Shown: positions 1 to 6,180 of the stretch, in pieces
How positions within the stretch are numbered: the stretch's first letter is position 1
How the letters are laid out: every line of letters starts with the position of its first letter
From: AC-32 sp038236705
GTDB taxonomy: Bacteria; Actinomycetota; Thermoleophilia; Gaiellales; Gaiellaceae
DNA: 11,286 bases
Assembly (NCBI GenBank): GCA_038236705.1
Contig: JBBRZN010000056.1
Location: 1-11,286, forward strand
Direction of reading: 5' to 3'
Notes under the pieces: generated by a model
Told to the model about the DNA's origin: nothing
The model's database searches: none
The model's input: only the letters and a program-made list of their open reading frames with translations
Program-made: the position numbers and the translations under genes

Positions 1-728
1 ACGGCCTTGAGCCGCTCCTCGAACTCGCCGCGGTACTTGGAGCCCGCGAGCATGGCACCGATGTCGAGCGCCCAGACGCGCTTGCCCTTGAGGCCCTCGG
101 GCACGTCGCCGGCGACGATGCGCTGCGCGAGCCCCTCGACGATCGCGGTCTTGCCGACGCCGGGGTCGCCGATCAGCACCGGGTTGTTCTTCGTGCGGCG
201 AGAGAGCACCTGGATCACCCGGCGGATCTCCTCGTCGCGCCCGATCACCGGGTCGAGCTTCCCTTGCTCGGCGAGCTCGGTCAGGTCGCGGCCGAAGCGC
301 TCCAGCGCCTGGTAGGTGCCTTCCGGATCCTGCGAGGTGACACGCTGGCCGCCGCGCACCTGCGCGATCTTCTCCAACAGCGCCTCTCGCGGGACCACGT
401 CGAGCGCGAGCAGCAGGTGCTCGGTCGAGACGTAGTCGTCCTCGAGCTTCCTGGCCTCGTCGGAGGCGCGGTCGAGCACGCGCGAGAGCGCCGCACTGAC
501 CTGCGGCTGCTGCTGCGCGCCCTGGGTCGCGGGCTTCGCGCGGAGGGCCGCTTCGGCTTGCGCGCGCAGCTCGGCGGCATCGGGAACGAGCTGCTGCGGC
601 AGCTCCTGGTCGAGCAGCGCGAGCAGCAGGTGCTCGGGGTAGAGCTCGGGGTTGCCCATGCGGCGGGCGAGCTCCTGGGCGGCGGCGACCGCCTCCTGCG
701 ATTTCAGCGTCAGCTTGTTGAAGTCCAT
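1..728 (-). CDS. clpB: ClpB disaggregase, N-terminal part (runs off left edge)
   Basis: ClpB is a hexameric cytosolic AAA+ ATPase that pulls polypeptides out of aggregates together with DnaK, DnaJ and GrpE. The visible 242 residues begin MDFNKLTLKSQEA and contain the Clp N-terminal repeats (about 1-125), the conserved GGQRVTSQDPEGTYQALE linker, and the start of the first ATPase domain with Walker A GDPGVGKT at 187-194. The segment ends in the conserved YRGEFEERLKAV stretch. The rest of the gene, including Walker B and the second ATPase domain, lies outside. The start is ATG, with GGAG a few bases upstream inside the end of hspR, and the reading frames overlap by 19 bases. The Walker A lysine is residue 193, against 212 in E. 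coli ClpB, so the N-domain is about 19 residues shorter than usual. Identity is near certain from the motif string. Confidence 0.96.
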   Translation of the reverse strand, partial: MDFNKLTLKSQEAVAAAQELARRMGNPELYPEHLLLALLDQELPQQLVPDAAELRAQAEAALRAKPATQGAQQQPQVSAALSRVLDRASDEARKLEDDYVSTEHLLLALDVVPREALLEKIAQVRGGQRVTSQDPEGTYQALERFGRDLTELAEQGKLDPVIGRDEEIRRVIQVLSRRTKNNPVLIGDPGVGKTAIVEGLAQRIVAGDVPEGLKGKRVWALDIGAMLAGSKYRGEFEERLKA

Positions 729-1093
729 CGTCTCCGTGCCGGTAGCTGGGACGGGTCGTAGAGCACGAGCTCGCGGCGGTACTGCCGGTGCACTTGCTCG
801 ATCGTGTCGCGCATCTCGCGCTCGAGCCGCTCCATCCGCGCCTGCATGCGGCCGACCTCGGCCTCGAGCTCGAGCACGGCCTCGACGCCGGCGAGGTTGA
901 GGCCGAGCTCGGTCGTGAGCCGCTGGATCAGCCGGAGTTGCTCGAGGTCGGCCTCGGAGTAGAGGCGCGTGTTTCCCGCGGTGCGCTTGGGGCGGACGAG
1001 GCCCTTCTCCTCGTACACGCGCAGGGTCTGCGGGTGCATCCCGACGAGCTCGGCGGCAACGGAGATCATGTAGCGCGGTCGGTCGTCGATCAC
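710..1093 (-). CDS. hspR: HspR, MerR-family heat-shock repressor
   Basis: This is a 127-residue MerR-family regulator. The N-terminal winged helix-turn-helix covers roughly residues 8-75 (ISVAAELVGMHPQTLRVYEE, then GLVRPKRTAGNTRLYSE), followed by a coiled-coil segment of about 80-112 (EAEVGRMQARMERLEREM) suited to dimerisation. In actinobacteria HspR represses the dnaK operon and clpB, usually with DnaK as co-repressor, so folding demand relieves repression. The position inside the dnaK operon supports autoregulation. The start is GTG, sharing a 4-base GTGA overlap with the upstream membrane miniprotein; GGGAG lies about 5 bases before it. The last residues overlap the clpB start. The C-terminal tail (RRRWTSTS) is basic and shows no known motif. 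Identification as HspR rather than another MerR protein rests on both sequence and operon position. Confidence 0.94.
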   Translation of the reverse strand: MIDDRPRYMISVAAELVGMHPQTLRVYEEKGLVRPKRTAGNTRLYSEADLEQLRLIQRLTTELGLNLAGVEAVLELEAEVGRMQARMERLEREMRDTIEQVHRQYRRELVLYDPSQLPARRRWTSTS

Positions 1094-1299
1094 GCTCGCT
1101 CCCGGAAGATGCGGACGGCGACGGAGCTCATCGCGAGGAGCCCGACGACGACCAGGGCCACCGCGAACAGCGCTATCGCGTTCAACCAGCCCGGCCGAGG
1201 CTCTCCGTCGTAGGCGTTCAGCGCCACGAGCGCCGAGGCGACGTAGAGGCCGATCCCGGCCGCGAGCGAGGCGATTCCGTACGCGAACGAGCGCTTCAC
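1090..1299 (-). CDS. Two-helix membrane miniprotein between dnaJ and hspR
   Basis: This 69-residue protein has a GTG start that shares a 4-base GTGA overlap with the dnaJ stop. Its own stop shares another GTGA overlap with the hspR start. The chain begins MKRSFAYGIASLAAGIGLYV. It has two strongly hydrophobic stretches, about residues 8-28 and 39-62, joined by a polar loop (NAYDGEPRPGW). It ends in basic VRIFRERA. Positive charges at both ends predict both termini in the cytoplasm and the loop outside. There is no signal peptidase site, cysteine or recognisable enzymatic motif. I do not recognise the family. The tight coupling to dnaJ and hspR, the G/C-rich third positions and the clean membrane hairpin argue for a real gene. 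A membrane-linked role in the heat-shock response is only a guess. Confidence 0.8.
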   Translation of the reverse strand: MKRSFAYGIASLAAGIGLYVASALVALNAYDGEPRPGWLNAIALFAVALVVVGLLAMSSVAVRIFRERA

Positions 1300-2387
1300 G
1301 ACACCAGCCCCTCGCGCGGGTTCTCGCGGGAGGCCTTCTGCAGCGCCTCGACCGCCTCGCGCTCCTTCTTGCTCATTTTCTTCGGCACGCTCAGCTTCAC
1401 GCGCGCGAGGAGGTCGCCCTTGCCGGAGCCCTTCAGCTTCGGTGCGCCCTTGCCCTTCACGCGCAGCAGCGTTCCGTCCTCGGTGCCCGGCTTCACCTTG
1501 ACAGTCACCGAGCCCTCCGGGGTCGGCACGTCCACCGACGCGCCCAGCGCGGCCTCGGGATAGGTGACCGGCACGTCCACGACGAGGTCGTCGCCGCGGC
1601 GCGTGTAGAGCTTCGAGGGCGCCACTCGCGTGACGACGAACAGGTCGCCGGCCTCGGCGCCGCCCCAGCCGGCCTCGCCCTTGCCGCGCAGGCGGATCCG
1701 CGAGCCGTCCTTGACGCCCGCGGGGATCTTGACGGTGTAGCGCTTCGTCCGCCGCTCGCGGCCGGTGCCGCGGCAGTTCGGGCACGGGTCGTCGATCACG
1801 GTGCCGTTGCCGCGGCAGCGTGGGCACGGCTGCGAGAGCGCGAACAGCCCCTGGCTCTCGGCCTTGACACCCCGGCCGCCGCACTCGGGGCAGAGCTTCG
1901 GCGCCGTCCCGGGCTTCGCGCCGGAGCCACCGCACTCGCGGCAGGCGGTCTCGAGCTCGACGGGAATCGTCGTCTCGACCCCGCGCAGCGAGTCCTCGAA
2001 GGAAAGGCGAACCTCGACCTCGAGGTCGCGCCCGCGCCGGCCGCGCTCCTGCCGCTGGGCGCCTCCACGGGCACCGAAGAGCCCGCCGAAGATGTCGCCC
2101 AGGTCGCCGAGGTCGAAGCCCTCGGTGTCGAAGCGGACGCCGCCAGGACCTCCGGCCGCGCCCCGCCCGTTCGCCGAGCCGAACGCGTCGTACTGCTTGC
2201 GCTTGTCCGCGTCGGAGAGCACGTCGTAGGCGTGCTGCACCTCCTTGAAGCGCTCCTCCGCAGAGTCATCGCCCGGGTTCGCGTCCGGGTGATACTGGCG
2301 CGCTAGCTTGCGGTAGGCCTTCTTGATCTCGTCCTGTGCGGCTCCGCGGGCGACGCCGAGCGTCTCGTAGAGGTCCTTAACTGCCAC
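1296..2387 (-). CDS. dnaJ: DnaJ, type A Hsp40 co-chaperone
   Basis: DnaJ delivers substrates to DnaK and stimulates its ATPase. The 363-residue protein has all type A parts. The J-domain covers about residues 4-69 with HPD at 33-35, and a Gly/Phe-rich linker follows (about 70-112). The zinc region has four Cys pairs at C149/C152, C166/C169, C188/C191 and C202/C205, each in a CxxCxGxG-like repeat. The substrate-binding beta domains run from about 215 to 335. The start is GTG, with AGGAG four bases upstream inside the end of grpE; the two genes overlap by 11 bases. Length is slightly under the 370-380 common in the family. Actinobacteria often carry a second dnaJ elsewhere; operon position marks this as the copy tied to dnaK and hspR. 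Confidence 0.97.
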   Translation of the reverse strand: MAVKDLYETLGVARGAAQDEIKKAYRKLARQYHPDANPGDDSAEERFKEVQHAYDVLSDADKRKQYDAFGSANGRGAAGGPGGVRFDTEGFDLGDLGDIFGGLFGARGGAQRQERGRRGRDLEVEVRLSFEDSLRGVETTIPVELETACRECGGSGAKPGTAPKLCPECGGRGVKAESQGLFALSQPCPRCRGNGTVIDDPCPNCRGTGRERRTKRYTVKIPAGVKDGSRIRLRGKGEAGWGGAEAGDLFVVTRVAPSKLYTRRGDDLVVDVPVTYPEAALGASVDVPTPEGSVTVKVKPGTEDGTLLRVKGKGAPKLKGSGKGDLLARVKLSVPKKMSKKEREAVEALQKASRENPREGLVS

Positions 2388-2877
2388 CGTTCTCCTGCGC
2401 GGCCGCCACGACCACGCGCGCCGGGCGCAGGACGCGGTCGCCGAGCTTGTAGCCCTTCTGTAGCACCTCGAGCACAGAGCCCTCCTCGGCCTCGGACGCC
2501 TGCGAGAGCAGCGCCTCGTGGACGTGCGGGTCGAAGACCCCCTCCGTCTCGATCTCGGCGAGGCCTTCGCGGTCGAGCGCGGCTTTCAGCTCGCGGTGCA
2601 CGAGCTGGACGCCCTCTTCGAGCTGTGCCTCCTCATGCTCTTCCGCCGCGGCCAGCGCGCGTTCCAGGTCGTCGAGGACGGGCAAGAGCTCCTTCACCAG
2701 CCGCTCGTGGGCCCGCGCGACCAGGCTCTCCCGATCGCGCGAGACCCGCTTGCGGTAGTTCTCGAACTCGGCCGCGACCCGCTTGAGATCGTTCAGGTAC
2801 TCGTCCCGCTCGGCCGCCAGAGCAGCCAGCTGCTCCTCGGTCGTGTGCTTGGGGGCGTTAGCCGCGTGCTCGGTCAT
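2377..2877 (-). CDS. grpE: GrpE, nucleotide exchange factor for DnaK
   Basis: GrpE releases ADP from DnaK and so resets the chaperone cycle; it works as a dimer in the cytosol. The 166-residue chain has the expected long N-terminal coiled coil (about 13-75, with KRVAAEFENYRKR) and then a beta domain. That domain carries the family signature FDPHVHEALL (about 114-123) and a C-terminal GYKLGDRVLRPARVVV. The ATG shares one base with the dnaK stop (TAATG). The AGGAGG Shine-Dalgarno candidate sits about 14 bases upstream and lies in a small hairpin (separate entry). The disordered N-terminal tail is short, making the protein smaller than many actinobacterial GrpE proteins, which often exceed 200 residues. 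Identity is secure. Confidence 0.96.
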   Translation of the reverse strand: MTEHAANAPKHTTEEQLAALAAERDEYLNDLKRVAAEFENYRKRVSRDRESLVARAHERLVKELLPVLDDLERALAAAEEHEEAQLEEGVQLVHRELKAALDREGLAEIETEGVFDPHVHEALLSQASEAEEGSVLEVLQKGYKLGDRVLRPARVVVAAAQENGGS

Positions 2878-4781
2878 TAGGAGGTCTTCGCCTCCTCGTC
2901 GACGACCTCTGCGTCCTCGATCACCTCGTCATCGGACTCGGGCTCGCTCTCGCCGTTGCCGGATGCCTGCTGGGCCTGCGCCGCCTGGTCGTAGACCGCC
3001 TCGGCGAGGGCCTGCGAGGCATCCTGGAGCGCGTCTGTCTTCGACCTGATCTCGCCCAGGTCGTCGGTCTCGAGCGCCTGCTTGAGCTCCATCACGCGGC
3101 CCTCGATCGTCGAGGCCTCCGACTCGTCGAGCTTCTCGCGGTGCTCCTTGAGGCTCTTCTCGGTGGCGTAGGCCAGGCTCTCGGCCTGGTTCTTCGCGTC
3201 CGCGAGCTCGCGCAGCTTCCGCGCCTCGTCCGCGTGCGCCTCGGCGTCCTTGATCATCTGCTCGACCTCGTTCTCGGCGAGCCCCGAGCCGCCTTCGATG
3301 CGGATCTGCTGCTCGTTGCCGGTGCCGAGATCCTTGGCCGAGACGTTGATGATCCCGTTCGCGTCGATGTCGAAGGTGACCTCGACCTGCGGCAGGCCCC
3401 GGGGCGCCGGCGGGATGCCGACGAGCTGGAACTTGCCGAGGGTTTTGTTGTAGAGGGCCATCTCGGACTCGCCCTGGAGGACGTGCACCTCGACCGAGGG
3501 CTGGTTGTCCTCGGCGGTGGTGAAGACCTCCGACTTCTTGGTCGGAATGGTCGTGTTGCGCTCGATCAGCTTCGTGAAGACGCCGCCCTTGGTCTCGATC
3601 CCGAGGCTGAGGGGCGTGACGTCCAGGAGCAGGATGTCCTTGACCTCGCCCTTGAGCACGCCGCCCTGGATGGCCGCGCCGACGGCGACGACCTCGTCCG
3701 GGTTGACGCCCTTGTGCGGCTCGGAGCCGATCAGCTCCTTGACCTTGGCGACGACCGCCGGCATGCGGGTCATCCCGCCGACGAGCACGACGTGCTCGAT
3801 CTTCGACGCCTCCAGGCCCGCGTCCGCCAGGCACTGCTTGGTCGGACCGACGGTGCGCTCGAGCAGCTCGGCGGAGAGCTCGTCGAGCTTCGCGCGCGTG
3901 AGCTGGAGGTCGAGGTGCTTCGGGCCCTCGGCCGTGGCGGTGACGAACGGCAGGTTGATCTGCGTCGTCATCGTCGAGGAGAGCTCGATCTTCGCCTTCT
4001 CGGCGGCCTCGTAGAGCCGCTGGAGGGCCATCTTGTCCTGCGAGAGGTCGATGCCCTGGTCGCGCTTGAACTCCGCGACCATCCAGTCGACGACGGCCTT
4101 GTCGAAGTTGTCGCCGCCGAGGTGGTTGTCGCCGTTGGTGGCCTTCACCTCGAAGACGCCCTCGCCGAGCTCGAGCACCGACACGTCGAAGGTGCCGCCG
4201 CCGAGGTCGAAGACGAGGATCGTGTGATCCGAGGCCTCCTTGTCGAGGCCGTAGGCGAGCGCGGCCGCGGTGGGCTCGTTGATGATGCGGACGACGTTGA
4301 GGCCGGCGATCTTGCCGGCGTCCTTGGTCGCCTCGCGCTGGGCGTTGTTGAAGTAGGCCGGGACGGTGATCACCGCGTCGGTGACCGCCTCGCCCAGGTA
4401 CGCCTCCGCGTCGGCCTTCAGCTTCTGGAGGATCATCGCGCTGATCTCGGGCGGCGCGTACTCCTTGTCGCCGGCCTTCACGCGGACGTCGCCGTTCGGG
4501 CCCTCGACGACCTCGTACGGGACGATCTTCATCTCCTCGTTGACCTCGCCGAACTTGCGGCCCATGAAGCGCTTGATCGAGAAGATGGTGTTCTGAGGGT
4601 TCGTCACCTGCTGGCGCTTTGCGGGCGCCCCGACGAGCCGCTGGCCGTCGTTCGTGAACGCGACGACGGAGGGCGTCGTGCGCCCGCCCTCGGCGTTCGG
4701 AATGACCGCCGGCTCGCCGCCCTCGATCACGCCGACACAGGAGTTGGTCGTGCCGAGGTCGATGCCGATCGTCTTTGCCAT
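2877..4781 (-). CDS. dnaK: DnaK, Hsp70 chaperone
   Basis: DnaK is the ATP-driven cytosolic Hsp70 that binds exposed hydrophobic segments of unfolded proteins. The 634-residue protein has all three Hsp70 signatures: IDLGTTNS near the N-terminus (7-14), VFDLGGGTFDVSVL (190-203) and VVLVGGMTRMPAVV (331-344). The interdomain linker DILLLDVTPLSLG is at about 382-394. The substrate domain and helical lid follow, ending in the usual acidic tail (DDEVIEDAEVVDEEAKTS). I place the start at MAKTIGIDLG because AAAGGAG lies 8 bases upstream. A longer frame from a GTG at 4835 would translate the promoter and add 18 residues foreign to the family. It is the first gene of the chaperone operon and overlaps grpE by one base. 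Confidence 0.98.
   Translation of the reverse strand: MAKTIGIDLGTTNSCVGVIEGGEPAVIPNAEGGRTTPSVVAFTNDGQRLVGAPAKRQQVTNPQNTIFSIKRFMGRKFGEVNEEMKIVPYEVVEGPNGDVRVKAGDKEYAPPEISAMILQKLKADAEAYLGEAVTDAVITVPAYFNNAQREATKDAGKIAGLNVVRIINEPTAAALAYGLDKEASDHTILVFDLGGGTFDVSVLELGEGVFEVKATNGDNHLGGDNFDKAVVDWMVAEFKRDQGIDLSQDKMALQRLYEAAEKAKIELSSTMTTQINLPFVTATAEGPKHLDLQLTRAKLDELSAELLERTVGPTKQCLADAGLEASKIEHVVLVGGMTRMPAVVAKVKELIGSEPHKGVNPDEVVAVGAAIQGGVLKGEVKDILLLDVTPLSLGIETKGGVFTKLIERNTTIPTKKSEVFTTAEDNQPSVEVHVLQGESEMALYNKTLGKFQLVGIPPAPRGLPQVEVTFDIDANGIINVSAKDLGTGNEQQIRIEGGSGLAENEVEQMIKDAEAHADEARKLRELADAKNQAESLAYATEKSLKEHREKLDESEASTIEGRVMELKQALETDDLGEIRSKTDALQDASQALAEAVYDQAAQAQQASGNGESEPESDDEVIEDAEVVDEEAKTS
2879..2896 (-). 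promoter_or_regulatory. Hairpin enclosing the grpE Shine-Dalgarno
   Basis: On the coding strand AGGAGG, a six-base loop (CGAAGA) and CCTCCT form a perfect 6-bp hairpin covering the last codons of dnaK, directly before the TAATG junction. The only good Shine-Dalgarno for grpE is the 5' arm. In free mRNA the site would be hidden, and ribosomes finishing dnaK would open it. This is inference from base complementarity; the codons also encode the ordinary acidic DnaK tail, so chance is possible. Confidence 0.4.
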
Positions 4782-4789
4782 GTTGAATG

Positions 4790-4796
4790 CTCCTTT
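4790..4796 (-). promoter_or_regulatory. dnaK ribosome binding site
   Basis: AAAGGAG on the coding strand, 8 bases before the ATG at 4781. It decides the dnaK start against the upstream in-frame GTG. Confidence 0.85.
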
Positions 4797-4799
4797 GTT

Positions 4800-4818
4800 G
4801 ACTGAGAAAATCTCAGTC
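4800..4818 (-). promoter_or_regulatory. Perfect inverted repeat in dnaK leader, candidate HspR operator
   Basis: The sequence GACTGAGA-TTT-TCTCAGTC is a perfect 8-bp inverted repeat with a 3-base centre. It lies between the -10 box and the Shine-Dalgarno of dnaK, where transcription should start. The canonical HspR site (HAIR, CTTGAGT-N7-ACTCAAG) has similar CT..GAG half-sites but wider spacing. This is therefore at best a variant operator, or alternatively a 5' mRNA hairpin. CIRCE (TTAGCACTC-N9-GAGTGCTAA) is not present. Position and symmetry are seen; HspR binding is inferred. Confidence 0.6.
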
Positions 4819-4820
4819 GG

Positions 4821-4829
4821 ATAATAGCA
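4821..4829 (-). promoter_or_regulatory. dnaK promoter, extended -10 (TGC TATTAT)
   Basis: On the minus strand TGC precedes TATTAT (4826-4821), an extended -10 resembling a housekeeping sigma site. It is the most A/T-rich patch near dnaK. No convincing -35 lies at 16-18 bases; TTGCGC (4852-4847) is about 20 bases away. The box sits in the gap between the EamA gene end and dnaK, so the operon need not depend on transcription from upstream. Confidence 0.55.
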
Positions 4830-4831
4830 AG

Positions 4832-5689
4832 TCACGGCGCCAATCGGCGCAACGCCTTTGCCGCAGCAGGCTCGGCGAGGACGATTCCGGCCAGGATCGC
4901 GGCGCAGCCGCCCCAGCCGAGCAGGCCGAGGCGATCGCCGTCAAGCACGTAGCCGAAGAAGCCTGCCCAGACGGTCTCGAGCGCGAAGACGAGGGCGATC
5001 CGGGCCGCACCGAGCCGCCGCTGCGCCCAGATCTGGATCAGGTAGGCGAACGCGCTCGCGAAGACGCCGGTGACGAGCAGCGCGCCCCAGACCGTCCAGC
5101 CGTGGGGCACCGATAGGTCGCCGAGCGCGAGGGCGATCACGAGGAAGCCGAGGCAGCAGGTGGCCATCTCGACGAAGGTGAGCGCGATCGCGTCGTAGCG
5201 GTTCGCGTAGCGCTCGACCATCACGATCTGGAGCGCCTGCGCCGAGGTCGAGGCGAGGACGAGCAGGTCGCCGGTCGTCGAGCCGACGTGCACTCCGGAG
5301 AGCATCGCGAGGCCAGCCACCGAGAGCACGACTCCGAGCCAGACCTGCACCCCCGCGCGAGACCGGAACAACACGAGCCCGAAGAGCGGAGTCAGGACGA
5401 CGTAGAGGCCCGTGATGAAGCCGGTGCTCGAGACCGTCGTCCGCTCGAGCCCGGCGGTCTGAAGCCCGATGCCGAGCCCGAGCAGCACGCCGAGCACGCT
5501 GCCCGCGAGCAGACCCGGGCGGCCGAGCGCCCGCACACGCGGCACGGCAACCATCCCGAGTACGCCGGCCGCGATCGCGTAGCGCACCGCGAGGAACGCG
5601 AACAGCGGGTAGAGCTCGACCGCGTCCTTGACCTGGACGAAGGTGACGCCCCAGACCACGGTGACCGCGATGAGGGCGAGGAGCGGCAC
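4832..5689 (-). CDS. EamA/DMT-family membrane transporter
   Basis: This 285-residue protein is almost entirely hydrophobic, with about ten predicted membrane helices in two similar halves (EamA repeats about 1-130 and 140-275). The first helix carries the family-typical VVWGVTFVQVKDAVE, and the second half opens at GDLLVLASTSAQALQIV. Members of the drug/metabolite transporter superfamily export amino acids, metabolites or drugs; the substrate cannot be read from this sequence. The GTG start is the first available after an in-frame TAG four codons upstream, and it lies six bases after a TAGGCT box, suggesting leaderless translation. It ends 50 bases before dnaK on the same strand; the dnaK promoter lies in that gap, so the two are probably separate units. 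Confidence 0.88.
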   Translation of the reverse strand: MPLLALIAVTVVWGVTFVQVKDAVELYPLFAFLAVRYAIAAGVLGMVAVPRVRALGRPGLLAGSVLGVLLGLGIGLQTAGLERTTVSSTGFITGLYVVLTPLFGLVLFRSRAGVQVWLGVVLSVAGLAMLSGVHVGSTTGDLLVLASTSAQALQIVMVERYANRYDAIALTFVEMATCCLGFLVIALALGDLSVPHGWTVWGALLVTGVFASAFAYLIQIWAQRRLGAARIALVFALETVWAGFFGYVLDGDRLGLLGWGGCAAILAGIVLAEPAAAKALRRLAP

Positions 5690-5695
5690 CGCCCA

Positions 5696-5701
5696 AGCCT
5701 A
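5696..5701 (-). promoter_or_regulatory. -10 box for leaderless EamA transcript
   Basis: TAGGCT followed by six bases and then the GTG start of the transporter. The identical box and spacing precede moaA. No Shine-Dalgarno is visible for this gene and the -35 is weak, so the call rests on the recurring arrangement. Confidence 0.4.
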
Positions 5702-5708
5702 AGGCCGC

Positions 5709-5882
5709 TCAGACTGCGTCCTGGCCGCCCTCGCCCTGCGCCGGCTCGTCGTTCGTCTCCTCGTCGGTGTTCGCGGGGCCCGGCTCGTCGCCGTCGATCT
5801 GCCGCTGGGTCGGGTTTCGCCCTTCCTCGTCGATCAGCTCCTCGCCGTTCCCGGTCTCCTGCTCGTGCTCGTGCTCGCTCAT
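5709..5882 (-). CDS. Acidic miniprotein, 57 residues
   Basis: A small ORF begins MSEHEHEQETGNGEELIDEE and ends EGGQDAV. By my count it has 19 acidic residues, only two arginines and no lysine or cysteine. It is rich in Gly, Pro, Asn, Thr and Gln and probably disordered. Translation is supported by GGGGGTGA three bases before the ATG, close to the ideal Shine-Dalgarno. It follows the 50-residue acidic gene on the same strand, with an intrinsic terminator between them, and ends 20 bases before the EamA start. I do not recognise a family. The C-terminal GGQ recalls Pup, but DAV follows it and the Pup core is missing. Roles as a stress-related hydrophilic protein or counter-ion protein are speculative. 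Confidence 0.7.
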   Translation of the reverse strand: MSEHEHEQETGNGEELIDEEGRNPTQRQIDGDEPGPANTDEETNDEPAQGEGGQDAV

Positions 5883-5899
5883 TGCTCACCCCCTTTCGG

Positions 5900-5933
5900 A
5901 AAAAAAGCGGAAGGCGCCGCGAACGGCGCCTTC
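5900..5933 (-). terminator. Intrinsic terminator with UUCG loop
   Basis: On the minus strand GAAGGCGCCG, the loop TTCG and CGGCGCCTTC form a perfect 10-bp stem, followed after CGC by seven T residues. UUCG is an unusually stable tetraloop. It lies about 20 bases after the stop of the 50-residue acidic gene and just before the Shine-Dalgarno of the 57-residue gene. It therefore ends the first transcript, or limits readthrough into the second. Confidence 0.92.
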
Positions 5934-5952
5934 GCGCGGTCAACCTCGGTGG

Positions 5953-6105
5953 CTACATGCCGCCGCCGGACTCCTCCCCACCTGACTCCTCGCCGCCCTC
6001 TGAGCCGCCCGTCTCGCCGCCGCCGCCGCCCTGTTCGTCGTCGTCGCCTTCCGGGGTGGCCGGCTCTTCGGTGGTCGCCGGCTGGTCGGTCTGCCACTCG
6101 GACAT
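5953..6105 (-). CDS. Acidic glycine-rich miniprotein, 50 residues
   Basis: The ORF begins MSEWQTDQPATTEEPATPEG and continues with DDDE, five glycines and repeated GGEE/SGG units, ending SGGGM. By my count it has 15 acidic residues, 15 glycines and no basic residue, so it should be soluble and disordered. AAGGAGG lies five bases before the ATG, a very strong ribosome site, and a strong terminator follows the stop. This makes a compact single-gene unit divergent from moaA. It shares the MSE start, acidity and size with the next gene downstream, without clear alignable sequence. I do not recognise the family. The good translation and termination signals are the main reason to believe it is real despite low complexity. 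Confidence 0.7.
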   Translation of the reverse strand: MSEWQTDQPATTEEPATPEGDDDEQGGGGGETGGSEGGEESGGEESGGGM

Positions 6106-6147
6106 GAAGTCCTCCTTGATCGGGTGTCTCCGCGGGATTCCGCTGGA

Positions 6148-6174
6148 TTGACCGTGTCAAACCTCGGCTAGGCT
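6148..6174. promoter_or_regulatory. Divergent promoter region between acidic gene and moaA
   Basis: TTGAC-CGT-GTCAA (6148-6160) is a small inverted repeat that supplies a TTGACC -35 candidate on the plus strand and TTGACA on the minus strand. On the plus strand TAGGCT (6169-6174) follows 15 bases later and lies six bases before the moaA GTG, predicting a leaderless transcript. The minus-strand -10 is poor (GAATCC or nearby). The symmetry could also serve a regulator. Confidence 0.45.
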
Positions 6175-6180
6175 TGTGAC

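Noticed and set aside
3141..4805. 554-codon open frame on the plus strand opposite dnaK
   Set aside because: A shadow of dnaK codon bias: composition is Leu/Arg/Asp/Val-heavy with no motifs, and dnaK on the other strand is unambiguous.
4782..4831. Canonical HAIR or CIRCE operator before dnaK
   Set aside because: Neither CTTGAGT-N7-ACTCAAG nor TTAGCACTC-N9-GAGTGCTAA is present; only the non-canonical inverted repeat is seen.
4782..4835. Upstream GTG start for dnaK giving 18 extra residues
   Set aside because: The extension covers the -10 box and inverted repeat and lacks a ribosome site; the ATG at 4781 has AAAGGAG 8 bases upstream and matches the family start.
5709..5882. 57-residue acidic protein as prokaryotic ubiquitin-like Pup
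   Set aside because: It has GGQ near the end but DAV follows, and the conserved Pup coiled-coil core and lysine-containing C-terminal segment are absent; no proteasome accessory genes are nearby.
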